Shown here in pieces: positions 16,616-26,275 of a DNA stretch of 64,000 bases (its first letter is position 1; the number at the start of each line of letters is the position of its first letter). Source of the stretch: Gammaproteobacteria bacterium (GTDB lineage: Bacteria > Pseudomonadota > Gammaproteobacteria > JAADGQ01); NCBI GenBank assembly GCA_021648145.1, contig JAKITI010000012.1, positions 37,339 to 101,338 on the forward strand, read 5' to 3'. The position numbers and the translations under genes are program-made. The notes under the pieces were generated by a model. The model ran no database searches and was not told where the DNA came from. It saw nothing but the letters and a program-made list of their open reading frames with translations.

Positions 16616-19276
16616 ATGTCTCATCTGTCAAAAATTCCTGATATTGATGCCGTTGAAACTCAGGAGTGGATTGACGCTCTTGAAGCTGTCATCGAAAACG
16701 AAGGTGTTGAACGAGCCCATTTTCTGTTAGAACAGATGATTGACAAGGCGCGCCGTTCGGGTGCTAACCTGCCTTACTCTGCGAATACAGCCTATGTAAA
16801 TACCATCCCAACCCATATGGAAGCACTTCACCCAGGTGATCAAGCGATTGAACAGCGTATTCGTTCTTTTATACGTTGGAATGCAGTGGCGATGGTGGTG
16901 AAAGCCAATCGTAAGTCGGCAGAGCTGGGGGGGCATATTGCATCATTTGCTTCTGCGGCGGTGCTTTATGATATCGGGTTTAATCATTTTTGGCGTGCTC
17001 CCAGCCATGAGCACGGCGGGGATTTAATTTACTCTCAAGGCCACTCTTCGCCAGGGACTTATGCTCGCGCTTTTTTAGAGGGTCGCTTGAGCGAAGATCA
17101 GCTGGATAAGTTTCGTCAGGAGGTCGATGGTGGTGGGCTCTCTTCTTATCCTCATCCTTGGTTGATGCCTGATTTTTGGCAGTTTCCAACGGTCTCTATG
17201 GGGTTGGGGCCGATTATGTCGATCTATCAGGCTCGTTTCATGAAGTACCTTCAAGATCGTGGTTTGGCGGATACTAAACAGCGTAAAGTCTGGGCTTTTC
17301 TTGGCGATGGTGAGACGGATGAACCCGAATCTTTGGGTGCTATTTCACTCGCAGGCCGTGAAAATCTGGATAACCTGATCTGGGTCGTCAACTGTAATCT
17401 GCAGCGCCTGGATGGCCCTGTGCGCGGTAACGGAAAAATTATTCAAGAGCTTGAAGCTGGTTTTCGTGGTGCAGGCTGGAATGTCATTAAAGTATTGTGG
17501 GGTTCCTATTGGGATCCATTGCTTGCCAAGGATAAAAATGGTTTGCTGCAAAAACGTATGCTGGAGTGCGTAGATGGTGATTTCCAAAATTATAAAGCTA
17601 AAGATGGCGCTTATGTTCGTCAGCACTTTTTTGGTAAATATCCAGAACTGTTGGAGATGGTTTCCAAAATGTCAGACGATGATGTCTGGCGTTTGAATCG
17701 TGGTGGCCATGATCCCCATAAAGTTTATGCGGCTTACAAGGCTGCTGTTGATAGCGGTCAGGCGACGGTTATTTTGGCTCATACGGTAAAAGGTTACGGA
17801 ATGGGCGCTGCGGGCGAAGCGCAGAATCGCACACACTCACAGAAGAAGTTGGCTGATGATGAAATGATCTACGTACGTGATCGTTTTAACATTCCTCTGA
17901 ATGATGAAGATGCTGCTGCAGGTAAATATTACAAACCTTCAGAAGATAGCCCGGAAATGAAATACATGCATGCGCGTCGCAAGGAGCTGGGTGGTTATTT
18001 ACCTGTGCGTCAGCAAGCCGCTGCACCGTTAGAAGTGCCTGGGCTCGAAGCATTCGATGCGTTGCTTAAAGGCAGTGGCAAAAAAGAGATGTCGACCACC
18101 ATGGCTTATGTACGCATGTTGACGATTCTCTGTCGTGATAAAAAAATGGGTAAATATGTTGTCCCCATCGTGCCTGATGAAGCGCGTACTTTTGGTATGG
18201 AAGGCATGTTTCGCCAGTTGGGTATCTACTCTTCTGTAGGTCAGCTTTATACACCGCAGGATAAAGACGAGATCATGTTCTATAAAGAGGACAAGTCGGG
18301 TCAGATTCTGGAAGAGGGAATTAATGAAGCCGGCGCGATGTCTTCCTGGATTGCAGCCGCAACCTCTTATGCGAACCATGCGGTGAATATGGTTCCGTTC
18401 TATATCTATTACTCCATGTTCGGCTTTCAGCGCATTGGTGATCTGGCGTGGGCGGCGGGTGACATGCAGGCGCGTGGTTTTCTGATTGGTGCTACAGCAG
18501 GTCGTACCACATTGGCCGGTGAAGGTTTGCAACATCAGGATGGCCATGGACTGGTGACGGCAAACACAATCCCTAATTGTGTCAGTTACGACCCGACTTT
18601 CAACTATGAGCTGGCTGTTATTATTCAAGATGGTTTACGGCGCATGTACGTAGAGCAGGAGAATGTTTTCTACTACGTGACGACCATGAATGAAAATTAC
18701 ACACATCCAGCCATGCCGAAGGGTGCTGAAGAGGGTATTCTTAAAGGGATGTATGAATTCAGTTCAGGCGCACGATCAAAACTGAAAGTGCAACTGATGG
18801 GGTCGGGTACAATTTTGCGTGAAGTGATTGCCGCAGCTGATCTTCTCAAAACAGACTGGGGCGTGGAGTCTGATATTTTTAGTGCAACAAGCTTTAACGA
18901 GTTGACCCGCGAAGCGAACGGTTGCGAGCGCTGGAATCGTCTGCATCCGACTAAAAAGGCTCGCACCCCTTTTATTGCTCAAACATTGAAAGGTCGTAAA
19001 GGACCGTTTATTGCCGCAACTGATTACATTCGCAACTATGCCGATCAAATTCGTCAGTGGATACCTGGCCGTTATGTGGTGCTTGGAACCGATGGTTTTG
19101 GCCGTTCCGATACACGAGCACAATTGCGCAAACATTTTGAAGTGAATGCAGTGAATATTGTGGTTGCTGCTTTAAAAGCTCTGGTTGACGAAGGCCAGAT
19201 GGATGCTTCAACCGTGGCTAAAGCCATAGACAAATATGGTATTGATGCTGAAAAAACAGATCCTCTGCACGCGTAA
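16616..19276 (+). CDS. aceE: Pyruvate dehydrogenase E1 component, homodimeric type
   Basis: The protein (886 residues from the ATG at 16616) is close to E. coli AceE in length. It decarboxylates pyruvate with thiamine diphosphate and reductively acetylates the lipoyl group of AceF. The ThDP/Mg motif GDGETDEPE with the downstream NCNLQRLDGPV is clear near residues 235-275. The C-terminal transketolase-like domains are complete. A TTG in frame at 16577 is rejected because MSHLSKIPDID matches the family start and a GAGG ribosome site lies at about 16599-16602. aceF follows after 19 bases. Confidence 0.97.
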   Translation: MSHLSKIPDIDAVETQEWIDALEAVIENEGVERAHFLLEQMIDKARRSGANLPYSANTAYVNTIPTHMEALHPGDQAIEQRIRSFIRWNAVAMVVKANRKSAELGGHIASFASAAVLYDIGFNHFWRAPSHEHGGDLIYSQGHSSPGTYARAFLEGRLSEDQLDKFRQEVDGGGLSSYPHPWLMPDFWQFPTVSMGLGPIMSIYQARFMKYLQDRGLADTKQRKVWAFLGDGETDEPESLGAISLAGRENLDNLIWVVNCNLQRLDGPVRGNGKIIQELEAGFRGAGWNVIKVLWGSYWDPLLAKDKNGLLQKRMLECVDGDFQNYKAKDGAYVRQHFFGKYPELLEMVSKMSDDDVWRLNRGGHDPHKVYAAYKAAVDSGQATVILAHTVKGYGMGAAGEAQNRTHSQKKLADDEMIYVRDRFNIPLNDEDAAAGKYYKPSEDSPEMKYMHARRKELGGYLPVRQQAAAPLEVPGLEAFDALLKGSGKKEMSTTMAYVRMLTILCRDKKMGKYVVPIVPDEARTFGMEGMFRQLGIYSSVGQLYTPQDKDEIMFYKEDKSGQILEEGINEAGAMSSWIAAATSYANHAVNMVPFYIYYSMFGFQRIGDLAWAAGDMQARGFLIGATAGRTTLAGEGLQHQDGHGLVTANTIPNCVSYDPTFNYELAVIIQDGLRRMYVEQENVFYYVTTMNENYTHPAMPKGAEEGILKGMYEFSSGARSKLKVQLMGSGTILREVIAAADLLKTDWGVESDIFSATSFNELTREANGCERWNRLHPTKKARTPFIAQTLKGRKGPFIAATDYIRNYADQIRQWIPGRYVVLGTDGFGRSDTRAQLRKHFEVNAVNIVVAALKALVDEGQMDASTVAKAIDKYGIDAEKTDPLHA

Positions 19277-19295
19277 CCAAGGTAGGCGATTAAAT

Positions 19296-20582
19296 ATGAG
19301 TAAAGAAATTTTAGTTCCAAATATTGGTGATTTTGATGGTGTTGAAGTCATTGAAATTCTGGTTTCCGTGGGCGACACAATTGCTGCGGAAGATTCGCTG
19401 ATTTCAGTGGAATCTGATAAAGCTTCGATGGAAATTCCTGCGCCTGAAGCGGGCGTGGTAAAAGAGCTCAAAGTAAACATAGGGGATCAAATTTCAGAGG
19501 GGAGTTTGCTGCTGATTTTGGAGCCTGCTGGTGAAGCAGCAGCGCCAGTTGAGACAAAAGAGACTCCGAAAACAGAAGTATCGACACCAGAGCCCGCAAA
19601 GTCAGCGCCTCCAGTGCAAGCGCCAAAACCAGCGACACCTGCCTCTAAAACTTCACCCACGGCAAAGATCAACGAAGACTCTTTTGCCAAGGCGTATGCA
19701 ACGCCTTCTGTTCGCAAGTTTGCTCGTGAACTGGGTGTTGATTTGGGTCAGGTTGATGGCTCGGGTCGTAAAGGTCGAATTACTAAAGATGATGTCCAGG
19801 GCTTTGTGAAACGTGCTCTGAGCCAATCCGCAGCTAGTGGTGGTTTAGGTGTTGCACCCATGCCTGACATTGACTTTAGTCAATGGGGTGAGATCGAAAG
19901 CAAGCCATTAACTAAAATCAACAAATTGACGGGTCAGTTTTTGCATCGTAACTGGGTGACTGTTCCTCACGTTACACAGTTCGACGAAGCCGATATCACC
20001 GATATGGAAGCTTTCCGCAAAGAGCTGGGCGCTGATTATAAAGAGCAAGGGATTCGTATTACACCGCTGGTGTTTATGATGAAAGCTGTTGTTTCTGCAC
20101 TAAAAAAACTGCCTCGATTTAATGCTTCGCTGGATGCGACCGGTGAAAACCTGATTTTGAAGAGTTATTATAACGTGGGTATTGCAGTGGATACTCCAGA
20201 TGGTCTGGTGGTTCCTGTGGTGCGTGATGTAGATCACAAGAGTATTGTCGATCTGGCAGTTGAGCTGGGTGAAATCAGCATCAAAGCTCGCGATAAAAAA
20301 TTAAAGCCTTCGGATATGCAAGGTGGGTCTATCACAATCTCCAGCCTGGGTGGCATTGGTGGTACTAACTTTACACCAATTGTGAATGCGCCCGAAGTTG
20401 CGATTTTGGGTGTTTCACGCTCTAAAATACAGCCTGTCTGGAATGGTAAAGAGTTCGAGCCTCGTTTGATGTTGCCGTTGTCACTTTCATATGACCATCG
20501 TGTCATTGATGGCGCTGATGGCGCGCGTTTCACGAAATTTCTGAGCCGCGTGTTGTCTGATACACGTCGTCTATTATTATGA
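19296..20582 (+). CDS. aceF: Dihydrolipoamide acetyltransferase, pyruvate dehydrogenase E2
   Basis: From the ATG at 19296 the protein has 428 residues: one lipoyl domain with the lipoylated lysine in VESDKASMEIP (near residue 40), an Ala/Pro/Thr-rich linker, a peripheral subunit-binding domain (ATPSVRKFARELGV, GRITKDDV, about 130-165) and the catalytic domain with SYDHRVIDGADGARF near the C-terminus. One lipoyl domain instead of the three in E. coli is common in other proteobacteria. A longer frame from 19236 would run into aceE and is rejected. Confidence 0.97.
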   Translation: MSKEILVPNIGDFDGVEVIEILVSVGDTIAAEDSLISVESDKASMEIPAPEAGVVKELKVNIGDQISEGSLLLILEPAGEAAAPVETKETPKTEVSTPEPAKSAPPVQAPKPATPASKTSPTAKINEDSFAKAYATPSVRKFARELGVDLGQVDGSGRKGRITKDDVQGFVKRALSQSAASGGLGVAPMPDIDFSQWGEIESKPLTKINKLTGQFLHRNWVTVPHVTQFDEADITDMEAFRKELGADYKEQGIRITPLVFMMKAVVSALKKLPRFNASLDATGENLILKSYYNVGIAVDTPDGLVVPVVRDVDHKSIVDLAVELGEISIKARDKKLKPSDMQGGSITISSLGGIGGTNFTPIVNAPEVAILGVSRSKIQPVWNGKEFEPRLMLPLSLSYDHRVIDGADGARFTKFLSRVLSDTRRLLL

Positions 20583-20604
20583 TTGGTATTGTGATGGGGG
20601 CAAA

Positions 20605-22029
20605 ATGATGAGCAATATTGATATCAGCACCGAAGTGGTTGTTCTGGGCTCGGGCCCTGGTGGATATACCGCAGCTTTTCGTGCGGCTGATCTAGGCAAA
20701 AAAGTCGTTTTGATCGAACGTTATCAAAGCATCGGTGGAGTTTGTCTGAATGTCGGTTGTATTCCTTCAAAAGCTCTGTTGCATACAGCGCAAGTGATTA
20801 ACGAAGCCGCTGAATTTCACGAAATCGGTGTTGCATTTAATAAACCCGAAATTGATTTAAGCAAACTGCGTGGCTATAAAGAGAAAGTCGTTGGTAAATT
20901 GACGGGTGGTTTGAAGCACCTGGCCAAACAGCGCAAAGTTGAAATTGTTCACGGCTACGGCAAGTTTACTTCGCCTAATACCATTGAAGTTGAATCGACA
21001 GACGGCAGCAAAAAAATCGTTGGTTTTGAAAGTTGCATTATTGCCGCCGGTTCGCGTGTGACCAAACTGCCTTTTATTCCGTGGGATGATCCGCGTGTGA
21101 TGGATTCTACTGATGCGCTAGAGATAGAAGAAGTGCCTAAACGTTTATTGGTGGTTGGTGGTGGCATTATCGGTCTGGAGATGGCGACTGTATATGATGC
21201 GTTGGGGTCAAAAGTGAGTGTAGTTGAATTATCGTCCGGTCTGATTCCGGGGGTTGATCGTGATGTGGTGCGTCCGCTGGAACGTCGCATCAAGAAAAAG
21301 TATGAAAATATCTTCCTGAATACCAAAGTCACTGCCATTGAACCGAGCGATAAAGGTCTTGTTTGCTCTTTTGAAGGTAAAGGCGCACCCGAAACGGATA
21401 CCTTTGATCGTGTACTGGTCGCTATCGGTCGTACACCTAACGGTAAGCTGATTGATGCTGAAAAAGCAGGGGTTGCTGTTAACGACTGGGGTTTTATCGA
21501 AGTCGACAAACAACAGCATACTAACGTCGATCACATCTATGCAATCGGTGATGTTGTCGGTCAACCCATGTTGGCGCATAAAGCCACTCACGAAGGCAAA
21601 GTTGCCGCACAAAATATTGCCGGTGAAAAATCTTTCTTTGATGCTCGCACCATTCCGTCGGTGGCCTACACCGATCCAGAAGTCGCATGGATGGGCAAAA
21701 CAGAAGATGAGTGTAAAAAAGAGGGCATCAAATACATAAAGGGCGTATTTCCATGGGCTGCTTCCGGTCGTTCATTGTCACTGGGACGTGATGAAGGAAT
21801 GACAAAAGTTCTTTTTGGTGAAGACCACAAAATTATAGGGGCTGCGATGGTTGGCCCCAATGCTGGAGAGTTGATTGCCGAAGCGGTACTTGCATTGGAG
21901 ATGGGTGCAGATATTGAAGATATTGCTCTGGCGATTCATCCTCATCCAACTCTTTCAGAAACCTTTAATTTTGCGGCTGAAATGGCCGAGGGTACGTGTA
22001 CAGATCTGTATGTTCCGAAAAAAAAGTAA
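20605..22029 (+). CDS. lpdA: Dihydrolipoamide dehydrogenase (E3)
   Basis: The 474-residue flavoprotein reoxidises the dihydrolipoyl groups of AceF. The FAD-binding motif GSGPGGYTAAFRAADLG is near residue 15, the redox-active disulphide is in GGVCLNVGCIPSK (about 46-58), the NAD-binding motif is GGGIIGLEMA (about 193-202), and the C-terminal HPHPTLSE carries the catalytic histidine and glutamate. There are two adjacent ATGs at 20605 and 20608. As the third gene of the aceE-aceF-lpdA operon it completes the complex. Confidence 0.97.
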   Translation: MMSNIDISTEVVVLGSGPGGYTAAFRAADLGKKVVLIERYQSIGGVCLNVGCIPSKALLHTAQVINEAAEFHEIGVAFNKPEIDLSKLRGYKEKVVGKLTGGLKHLAKQRKVEIVHGYGKFTSPNTIEVESTDGSKKIVGFESCIIAAGSRVTKLPFIPWDDPRVMDSTDALEIEEVPKRLLVVGGGIIGLEMATVYDALGSKVSVVELSSGLIPGVDRDVVRPLERRIKKKYENIFLNTKVTAIEPSDKGLVCSFEGKGAPETDTFDRVLVAIGRTPNGKLIDAEKAGVAVNDWGFIEVDKQQHTNVDHIYAIGDVVGQPMLAHKATHEGKVAAQNIAGEKSFFDARTIPSVAYTDPEVAWMGKTEDECKKEGIKYIKGVFPWAASGRSLSLGRDEGMTKVLFGEDHKIIGAAMVGPNAGELIAEAVLALEMGADIEDIALAIHPHPTLSETFNFAAEMAEGTCTDLYVPKKK

Positions 22030-22046
22030 GCATCTTTTGAAGCAGG

Positions 22047-22841
22047 TTAAACCGCGATAGGTGCTTTGATGGCTGGATGGCACTGATAGTTTTTCAGCGT
22101 AAAATCATCATAACAAAAATCAAAAAGCGAATTGACCTCTGAATTAATCTCCATGGTGGGCAATGGAAAGGGCGCGCGTGCCAGCTGGGTATCCACTTGC
22201 TCAAGATGGTTTGAATAGAGGTGGGCATCACCCAATGTATGAATAAACTCTCCCGCTTGTAGGTTGGTGACTTGTGCAATCATCATGGTCAGCAAGGCAT
22301 AGGATGCAATATTAAAAGGTATGCCGAGAAAAATATCGGCACTTCTCTGATAAAGTTGGCAAGATAATTTTCCATCAGCGACATAAAACTGGAACAGAGC
22401 GTGGCATGGAGGCAGCGCCATTTTATCAACCAGAGCAGGGTTCCAGGCACTAACAATCATTCGTCTTGAATCAGGATTGTTCTTGATTTGCTGGATGACA
22501 TCACTGATTTGGTCAATGGCTTTGCCTTCTGGAGTCGGCCATGAGCGCCACTGAGAACCGTACACGGGCCCTAAATCACCATTTTCGTCCGCCCACTCAT
22601 CCCAGATGGAAACGCCGTTCTCTTTAAGGTAACGGATATTGGTGTCACCCTTAAGAAACCACAAAAGCTCATGAATAATAGATCTGAAATGAAGTTTTTT
22701 AGTGGTGACGGCAGGAAAACCTTGCTGCAAATCAAAGCGCATTTGGTAGCCAAATGTACTGAGTGTGCCCGTGCCAGTTCGGTCTTCTTTTTTTACACCA
22801 CTTTTTTTTACATGACGCATCAAATCTAGATATTGCTGCAT
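22047..22841 (-). CDS. thyA: Thymidylate synthase
   Basis: The 264-residue protein has exactly the length of E. coli ThyA. It methylates dUMP using methylene-tetrahydrofolate. The catalytic cysteine is in [12 protein letters not shown] (about residue 146) and the dUMP-binding segment is [18 protein letters not shown]. The N-terminus [11 protein letters not shown] and [12 protein letters not shown] are standard. The gene converges on lpdA (17-bp gap) and is divergent from the SNF2 helicase gene. Confidence 0.97.
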   Translation of the reverse strand: MQQYLDLMRHVKKSGVKKEDRTGTGTLSTFGYQMRFDLQQGFPAVTTKKLHFRSIIHELLWFLKGDTNIRYLKENGVSIWDEWADENGDLGPVYGSQWRSWPTPEGKAIDQISDVIQQIKNNPDSRRMIVSAWNPALVDKMALPPCHALFQFYVADGKLSCQLYQRSADIFLGIPFNIASYALLTMMIAQVTNLQAGEFIHTLGDAHLYSNHLEQVDTQLARAPFPLPTMEINSEVNSLFDFCYDDFTLKNYQCHPAIKAPIAV

Positions 22842-22872
22842 GAATTTCCAAGCCTTATGTCTATTTTTCTAT

Positions 22873-22902
22873 ATTTTAAATGCTCAAGATTATAACACTC
22901 AA
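22873..22902 (-). promoter_or_regulatory. Candidate sigma70 promoter for thyA
   Basis: Read on the minus strand, TTGAGT (complement of 22897-22902) and TAAAAT (complement of 22873-22878) are 18 bases apart, about 32 bases before the thyA start. This is a fair match to a housekeeping promoter in a 122-bp divergent gap. Evidence is pattern only. Confidence 0.35.
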
Positions 22903-22922
22903 AAAAGGTATCATGCGTGGAG

Positions 22923-22952
22923 TTGCAAATAATGAAGCCTGCTTGATATAAA
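22923..22952 (+). promoter_or_regulatory. Candidate sigma70 promoter for the SNF2 helicase gene
   Basis: TTGCAA (22923-22928) and TATAAA (22947-22952) are separated by 18 bases. Only 11 bases then remain before the ATG at 22964, so the transcript would have a very short leader or be nearly leaderless. Evidence is pattern only. Confidence 0.35.
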
Positions 22953-22963
22953 TAAAATTCAAT

Positions 22964-25900
22964 ATGAAAAAACTAAAACGTAACGATATAAGAGAAGAGT
23001 GCGGTAATCGTCATTATCAACGTGGTTTAGACTACTTTGATGTCGGTTTAGTCGCTAGCTTAGAGTACGAAGAAATTGGTAATGGGTTAGTTGTGCACTC
23101 AGTGGTTAAAGGCAGTACACGAAATAGCTATAAACAAAGAATCGAGGTTACTTTATCTGATCTGTTTAATGTCAGTATTGATGGTGACTGTAGTTGCCCA
23201 GTCGGTTTTAACTGCAAACACGTTGTTGCAGCCTGTCTGCAGCTTCAAGAGACGCTGGAATTGAGTTCAAAAATAGAAAGAAAGCCTGATCTGCGTGCAG
23301 CACTCGGTTGGTTAGATAATATGGCCGCGAGCTGTGAAGAGAAGCAACCTCAAGATCCAAGCAGTGGTTTTATGGCTTATGTGCTCGACTTCAGTAATAA
23401 AAAAGGAATATTAGAGGTTAGATTGCTTTCAACAAAGCCACTTAAAAAAGGCGGCCTAAGCAAGGGGCGTGCTATTCAGCTTTATGCACTTACTTACAGT
23501 TATTATAGTAGTGGCTATGTTATACAGGATGTCGACAGAGAAATTTCCAAACTATTGGATGCCATACAAAGTGCATCAATGTATAACAATCTTGCACTCT
23601 ATGGTGAACTCGGCTTTGTTGCTCTGAGTAAAATCTTGCAGACAGGTCGTTGTTTTTGGCAATCAACCCAAGGCACACCGCTTCAATTGAGTGATGCACG
23701 ATCACTTAAATTGCAGTGGAAGGAAAAAAATAACACGGCTGTTTTACAAACATTAATTGAGCCGGCAGGCCAGCTATTATTGACAGAACCGCCACTCTAT
23801 CTTGATGCAAATGATGGTGTGGTCGGTGCCTTGTTCGATGTGCCTTATTCACTGGAACAGCTAGAAAAACTACAGCAAGTTCCCGCTGTTCCGCTTGAAT
23901 TGGCGGATGAATTTAGCCGCAAGTTGATCACTTCTCTTCCGGGTTTACCACTGCCATCACCGGGGAAAGTGGAGCTTCTCACAATTGAAAATGAGCAACC
24001 ACAACCTGTATTAATGTTGATGGGGGTAGAGGCATCACCGGATCGACATGTTCATATGATGCAATTGCGTTTTTCTTACAGCGGCTATGAGCTATCAATA
24101 CATCCACAAACAGAGTGGCGCAATCTGGAGGTTGATAACAAATTATTACGTGTGCACCGTGATCTCATGGTGGAAGAGGAGGCGATTGGTCTATTGCTTT
24201 CGCATGGCTTTGATCCGATGAGCAATGAAGAAGGTGATGTTGCTTTTGCCAGTATTAGTGAAAACAGGTCAGAGTCAGCAGGGCGCTGGCAGCAATTTCT
24301 TGAAGAAGTCGTACCAGATCTTGAGCAACAAGGGTGGCAAATAAAAATCAATGAAAGCTTTCATCTCAAGTTTCACCAGTCGCAAGATTGGGATGTAGAA
24401 ATTGAGGGTGAAAATGACTGGTTTGATCTGCGTTTTGACATTGAAGTCAATGGTAAAAAAATACCACTGCTGCCTTTGGTGGTTCAATTGCTATCTGAAT
24501 ACGACCAGCAAGAGCTGCCTGAAACTCTGACACTTCCTTTGGGTGGCCATGAATATTTGACACTGCCCAGCGAGCAGATAAAGCCTGTGCTTGATACACT
24601 TTATGAGCTTTACAACGGTGATAGTCTCAGTGATGATGGCTCTTTGCGTATGTCTCGTTTCGATGCTGCTCGTTTAGCCGAACTGGATGAAAATAGTGAA
24701 GCCTTGTTGCGTTGGCAAGGGGGTGAAGCGCTGCGTGAACTGGGTCGTAAACTCAAGGATTTTAAAGGAATTGCAACAGCTAAGGTTCCCGATGGACTAA
24801 GGGCGACCCTTCGAGACTACCAGAAAAATGGTTTGAATTGGTTGCAGTTCTTACGTGAATATCGCTTTGGCGGCATACTTGCGGATGACATGGGGTTGGG
24901 TAAAACAGTACAAACACTGGCACACCTACTGCTTGAAAAAAGCGAAGGACGTATGGATAAACCATGCCTGATTATCGCGCCTACCAGCTTGATGAGTAAC
25001 TGGCGACGTGAGGCTGAGCAATTTACCCCTGAACTGAAGGTATTAGTGCTACAAGGGTCGGATCGTCACCATAAATTTGATCAAATTAAAAATCACGATT
25101 TGATACTCAGCACTTACCCATTGTTGGTGCGTGATGAAGAACATCTGCTGGCTCATGAGTACCATTATGTAGTGCTGGATGAAGCGCAAATTATTAAAAA
25201 TCCCCGTGCCAAAGCCGCAAGAATTATACGTCAGTTCAAGACGCAAAATCGTCTCTGCCTCACAGGCACGCCGATGGAAAATCATCTGGGTGAACTATGG
25301 GCACTGTTTGATTTTGCCATGCCGGGTTTGCTCGGCAGTGAAAAACAGTTCAAACAGCTATTTCGTACACCGATTGAAAAGCACGGAAATGATGAGCAAC
25401 GAGCACGCCTAGTAAAACGTATTGCACCCTTTATGTTGCGTCGTACCAAAACAGAAGTTGTCACCGAGTTGCCAGAGAAAACTGAAATTATTCGCACAGT
25501 GAGCCTGGGTAAAAAACAGGCAACGCTTTACGAAAGCATTCGTTTGACGATGGAGAAAAAGGTGCGTGACAGCATCGCCAGCAAAGGTTTGGCTCGCAGC
25601 CACATTATGATTCTCGATGCGTTACTCAAACTGCGCCAAACTTGTTGTGATCCCGCGATACTCTCGCTCAAACAGGCACAAGCAGTGAAAGAGTCGGCTA
25701 AAATGGAGTTGCTGATGGATATGGTGCCTGAAATGCTTGAAGAAGGAAGGCGTATTTTGCTGTTTTCCGGGTTCACTAAAATGCTCGCCATTATTGAAGA
25801 TGCTTTGAAAGATCGTGGCATTGCCTACAGCAAGCTTACGGGCCAGACTCGCAAGCGCGATGAGGCGATTGAGATGTTTAAAAGTGGTCAAGCCAATATT

Positions 25901-26209
25901 TTTCTTATTAGCCTGAAAGCGGGCGGTGTTGGTCTGAATCTTGCCGAAGCAGATACCGTGATTCATTACGATCCGTGGTGGAACCCCGCAGCAGAAAATC
26001 AGGCCACCGACCGCGCGCATCGTATTGGCCAAAAGAACGCTGTTTTCGTCTATAAGCTGATTACAGAAAATACATTGGAAGAAAAAATACTTGCGATGCA
26101 AGCAAAAAAACAGTCTTTGGCTCAAGGTATTTATGGCGGTGGTAAAAAAGAAGCGGATGCAAAACTTTCAGCCGATGATCTCAAAGCACTATTTGAGCCG
26201 CTACAATGA
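22964..26209 (+). CDS. SNF2-family helicase with N-terminal SWIM zinc finger
   Basis: The 1081-residue protein has a SWIM finger near residues 83-100 (CSCPVGFNCKHVVAACL, the CxCx6CxH pattern). A long non-catalytic middle follows, then a SNF2 ATPase: Walker A DDMGLGKT near residue 640, DEAQ box near 739, LTGTPMEN (motif III) and the C-terminal helicase half with DRAHRIGQ near 1015. It is predicted to move along DNA or remodel nucleoprotein. It is related to the RapA/HepA superfamily but has the bacterial SWIM-SNF2 architecture. It stands alone between thyA and the exosortase locus. Confidence 0.9.
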   Translation: MKKLKRNDIREECGNRHYQRGLDYFDVGLVASLEYEEIGNGLVVHSVVKGSTRNSYKQRIEVTLSDLFNVSIDGDCSCPVGFNCKHVVAACLQLQETLELSSKIERKPDLRAALGWLDNMAASCEEKQPQDPSSGFMAYVLDFSNKKGILEVRLLSTKPLKKGGLSKGRAIQLYALTYSYYSSGYVIQDVDREISKLLDAIQSASMYNNLALYGELGFVALSKILQTGRCFWQSTQGTPLQLSDARSLKLQWKEKNNTAVLQTLIEPAGQLLLTEPPLYLDANDGVVGALFDVPYSLEQLEKLQQVPAVPLELADEFSRKLITSLPGLPLPSPGKVELLTIENEQPQPVLMLMGVEASPDRHVHMMQLRFSYSGYELSIHPQTEWRNLEVDNKLLRVHRDLMVEEEAIGLLLSHGFDPMSNEEGDVAFASISENRSESAGRWQQFLEEVVPDLEQQGWQIKINESFHLKFHQSQDWDVEIEGENDWFDLRFDIEVNGKKIPLLPLVVQLLSEYDQQELPETLTLPLGGHEYLTLPSEQIKPVLDTLYELYNGDSLSDDGSLRMSRFDAARLAELDENSEALLRWQGGEALRELGRKLKDFKGIATAKVPDGLRATLRDYQKNGLNWLQFLREYRFGGILADDMGLGKTVQTLAHLLLEKSEGRMDKPCLIIAPTSLMSNWRREAEQFTPELKVLVLQGSDRHHKFDQIKNHDLILSTYPLLVRDEEHLLAHEYHYVVLDEAQIIKNPRAKAARIIRQFKTQNRLCLTGTPMENHLGELWALFDFAMPGLLGSEKQFKQLFRTPIEKHGNDEQRARLVKRIAPFMLRRTKTEVVTELPEKTEIIRTVSLGKKQATLYESIRLTMEKKVRDSIASKGLARSHIMILDALLKLRQTCCDPAILSLKQAQAVKESAKMELLMDMVPEMLEEGRRILLFSGFTKMLAIIEDALKDRGIAYSKLTGQTRKRDEAIEMFKSGQANIFLISLKAGGVGLNLAEADTVIHYDPWWNPAAENQATDRAHRIGQKNAVFVYKLITENTLEEKILAMQAKKQSLAQGIYGGGKKEADAKLSADDLKALFEPLQ

Positions 26210-26275
26210 TGATATTATCAATAGGTTAAACGAGATCCGCCCTTTTTATGAAATTTCCGGATTAAAATTATAGAT

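Noticed and set aside
18029..18628. Minus-strand frame of 199 codons opposite aceE
   Set aside because: It has no ribosome site, no recognisable domain and lies wholly inside a highly conserved coding gene.
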